A DNA stretch of 6,295 nt from Hyphomicrobiales bacterium. Its GTDB lineage: Bacteria; Pseudomonadota; Alphaproteobacteria; Rhizobiales; Beijerinckiaceae. The position numbers and the translations under genes were made by a program. The DNA lies in contig JAQGKN010000438.1 in assembly GCA_028290085.1 (NCBI GenBank), positions 1 to 6,295 on the forward strand, written 5' to 3'. The notes beneath the pieces are model-generated. The model did not search any database. It was not told the DNA's origin and saw nothing but the letters and a program-made list of their open reading frames with translations. This document shows positions 4,329 through 6,295 of this stretch, piece after piece. Positions within the stretch are counted from its first letter, which is position 1. Each line of letters opens with the position of its first letter.

Positions 4329-6295
4329 TCATGGCTCGGACGCGACGGCCTCGTTTTCTTCAAACGCGCTCGCGAATTCGAAGGATCTGTCCTTTGCATC
4401 TTCGATCTGTCTCTCCGCCAGAGCGATGTCACCATCAAAATGCAGAGGCCCATCCTGGAAGGTGATGTAGCCATAAACCTGACGGTTATCGAGATATTGT
4501 GGGATTTGCTGCTTCCGCGCAGAATCGGCGAAGATCACATATTCGTACCGCCCGGACATATCCAAGTACGAAAGTTTCGAGATGACATCCGCCCGCACCA
4601 GATAGGTGCAATGCACGACCGGTACCTCGATCAAGCCACGCACGTGTCGTTCAAGGATCCACAAATATTGGTCGCACGGAGCGTAATATCCCTTGTCATC
4701 CACCTCGGCATGATAATTGGAGTAAAAGGCGCCCTTTGGCATTGCACGCAGGAAGGGCGCCACGATCGGCAGCTGTAGCGCGACCAGTTCCTTCAGCGTG
4801 CATGGCCGGATAAAATTATCGAGGTCTACGACAAAGTAAAAGTCGCATTGCAGCTCAAGCGTGCGCTGAAGGCTCTGCTTGCGGATCTCGCCAAGGACGG
4901 AGAAACGCGCGGCATTCCATTCGTGCGGGCCGTAGCGTTCGACTCGCGTCGCGACATCGCTCGCATCGAATTCTACCGCCGCATATTGTGGCCCCACCCG
5001 ATCGAGCCATTCCTTGAGAATGAACTCGGTCCGGTCGGTGTTGTTGTTTGTCCGAACGCTAAGGACGATGCTTGATTTGGGATAATCAAGCTCCTCGATG
5101 CATTTTAAATAGAGGGCCAGGCATGGCTCTTTCTGTTTGGCGAGGATAGCGACGAGAATGCGCGGGAACATCGGGGGCGGCGCAAACAGCGGCCGCGCCG
5201 CCCCGAGCGAATGTTGCTCGAGAAAGCCGTCAGCGCCCAGCCGGCCGCGTTGCGGATCCTTGGGCAAATGCTCGGTCGCCGCCATCGCATTGGCCAAGAC
5301 TCTGCTACGCATCTCGTTCGGGATCGGTCGCTCCGCAAGGAGCTTCAGACTCGCGTCCAGACATTCGCGGTAAGATCCCGCCCAATAGGCATTGACGGCC
5401 AGTTCGTCGAGCGCCCCATAGTCATAGACCCAGGGCTCCAGGAACAACCCTCCATCTGGCATCGTCAGTTGCGCGGCACGACGCGCAAACTGCGCACCAC
5501 GCCCATTCTCGCCTTTGGTACGACAATAGTGCGCCGCCGCGTGCAGCGCCTCCGCGCGCAGCGGCACGACGATTTCAGCTCGCCGAAACATCTCGATCAC
5601 CTCGTCAAACGGTCGCCCCATCGATGTGAGAATTTGACCAGCCCTCAGCAGGCTCACGTAAACCTCTTCGTTCCAAAAACCTAACTCGGCCCGCATCAGA
5701 TAATTTTCCAAAGCCTTGGGCAACTCACCGCAATCGCGGTAGCTTTGGGCCAAGTAAAAACAATAGCGCGAAATCAGAAACGGATCGACTTCGTTCGCTA
5801 GCGCTTTTTCAAGCAGTGCCGCGTCATCATGATATTTCCGGGCATTATGGCTACGCGCGCCTGATGTCGATGCATGGATCCGCATCGACGGTAGATTAAC
5901 GCGTGTCAGCGGCCCTGGCGGAGTCTCCACAAATTCGTGAAGGACACCCCGGTAAGAGAAGTCGAGGCGGTTACGGAACAGATGGGGTCGGTGATGCTTG
6001 ATGCCACCATGAACGATTTCCACATCGTAAAAGTCAGCGCTCAAAGAGTGCTTGAGATCTCCTATATTGCAGTCAGCGTCAATTGAAAGCAGGTCATCCG
6101 CATCTATAACGAAGGCGTAATCGATATTTGTGTGCGCGCGAAGTCGGCGCAGGGCGTCTGATCGGTTCGACGCAAAATCTCGCCACGGTTCCTCGACCAC
6201 CTCGCCCGGTATCCCGCACATGTCCAACCAGTTGCGAATAATTGCCTGGGTGCCGTCGGTCGATCCGGTGTCTTCGATTAGCACATAATCGACAA
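4329..6295 (-). CDS. large glycosyltransferase: GT2 domain, helical repeat middle, COLGALT-N-like GT domain (5' end outside window)
   Basis: The frame stays open through the window's right edge, so the true start lies beyond 6295. An in-frame GTG at 6282-6284 is internal, because VDYVLIEDTGSTDGT is the usual second strand of a GT2 domain. Numbering from that GTG as residue 1, there are 651 residues. GT2 domain: EDTGSTDGT (4-12), FVIDADDLL (58-66, with the DxD), YRGVLHEFVE (111-120). Residues about 150-340 are helical, with TPR-like pieces such as FYLAQSYRDCGELPKALENY. Residues about 373-607 form a second GT-A-like domain: PRILVAILAKQKEPCLALYL, RTNNNTDRTE, FVVDLDN (484-490, DxD), LPIVAP, YSNYHAEVDDKGYY, RGLIEVPVVHCTYLVRADV, QVYGYITF. 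This resembles the N-terminal half of COLGALT enzymes. A short acidic tail ends the protein. No membrane segment is visible in the part present. It likely acts in the cytoplasm on a surface glycan or protein; the substrate is not readable. Confidence 0.88.
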   Translation of the reverse strand, partial: VDYVLIEDTGSTDGTQAIIRNWLDMCGIPGEVVEEPWRDFASNRSDALRRLRAHTNIDYAFVIDADDLLSIDADCNIGDLKHSLSADFYDVEIVHGGIKHHRPHLFRNRLDFSYRGVLHEFVETPPGPLTRVNLPSMRIHASTSGARSHNARKYHDDAALLEKALANEVDPFLISRYCFYLAQSYRDCGELPKALENYLMRAELGFWNEEVYVSLLRAGQILTSMGRPFDEVIEMFRRAEIVVPLRAEALHAAAHYCRTKGENGRGAQFARRAAQLTMPDGGLFLEPWVYDYGALDELAVNAYWAGSYRECLDASLKLLAERPIPNEMRSRVLANAMAATEHLPKDPQRGRLGADGFLEQHSLGAARPLFAPPPMFPRILVAILAKQKEPCLALYLKCIEELDYPKSSIVLSVRTNNNTDRTEFILKEWLDRVGPQYAAVEFDASDVATRVERYGPHEWNAARFSVLGEIRKQSLQRTLELQCDFYFVVDLDNFIRPCTLKELVALQLPIVAPFLRAMPKGAFYSNYHAEVDDKGYYAPCDQYLWILERHVRGLIEVPVVHCTYLVRADVISKLSYLDMSGRYEYVIFADSARKQQIPQYLDNRQVYGYITFQDGPLHFDGDIALAERQIEDAKDRSFEFASAFEENEAVASEP

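Noticed and set aside
4278..4778. Plus-strand frame of 166 codons opposite the 3' end of the large glycosyltransferase
   Set aside because: It is fully antisense to a strongly supported coding region, with no recognisable domain and no good RBS.
1..6295. CRISPR arrays, insertion sequences with terminal repeats, riboswitches
   Set aside because: I looked for regularly spaced repeats, paired terminal repeats and known riboswitch cores and saw none.

Overview
The window looks like a chromosomal piece of a GC-rich alphaproteobacterium, most likely Hyphomicrobiales. The order rlpA then a D-Ala-D-Ala carboxypeptidase, together with the style of the small secreted protein, recalls Bradyrhizobium and its relatives. 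No species-level marker is present, so this placement is inference.

Left part (1-2210) is conserved, housekeeping-like sequence. On the minus strand it holds the 5' end of a penicillin-binding D,D-carboxypeptidase (cut by the window edge), the septal-ring lytic transglycosylase lipoprotein RlpA just upstream of it, and a small exported protein of unknown function. On the plus strand lies a complete class II tRNA-Ser with anticodon TGA and an encoded CCA end. RlpA and the carboxypeptidase both act on periplasmic peptidoglycan and run in the same direction, 113 bases apart.

Middle part (2211-3532) has no intact gene. It is a graveyard of mobile-DNA-type genes beside the tRNA. Two pieces of one type I restriction enzyme HsdR C-terminal region lie on opposite strands (2448-2579 minus, about 2587-2975 plus, the latter frameshifted). 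They abut a piece of a superfamily II helicase on the minus strand (2974 to about 3270). One small inversion of about 390 bp would explain the strand switch. This fits the worn edge of an island inserted next to tRNA-Ser.

Right part (3533-6295) is a two-gene minus-strand cluster. A large glycosyltransferase (at least 654 codons, 5' end outside the window) has a GT2 domain, a helical repeat-like middle and a second GT-A-like domain. It is followed 64 bases later by a GT25-family glycosyltransferase with a strong ribosome binding site. The second domain of the large protein resembles the N-terminal half of animal procollagen galactosyltransferases (COLGALT/GLT25D), and the next gene corresponds to their C-terminal GT25 half. 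The cluster therefore carries, in the same order and split over two genes, both halves of a eukaryotic collagen-glycosylating enzyme. This is the most interesting observation here. The acceptor (a surface polysaccharide, LPS or protein) cannot be read from the sequence.
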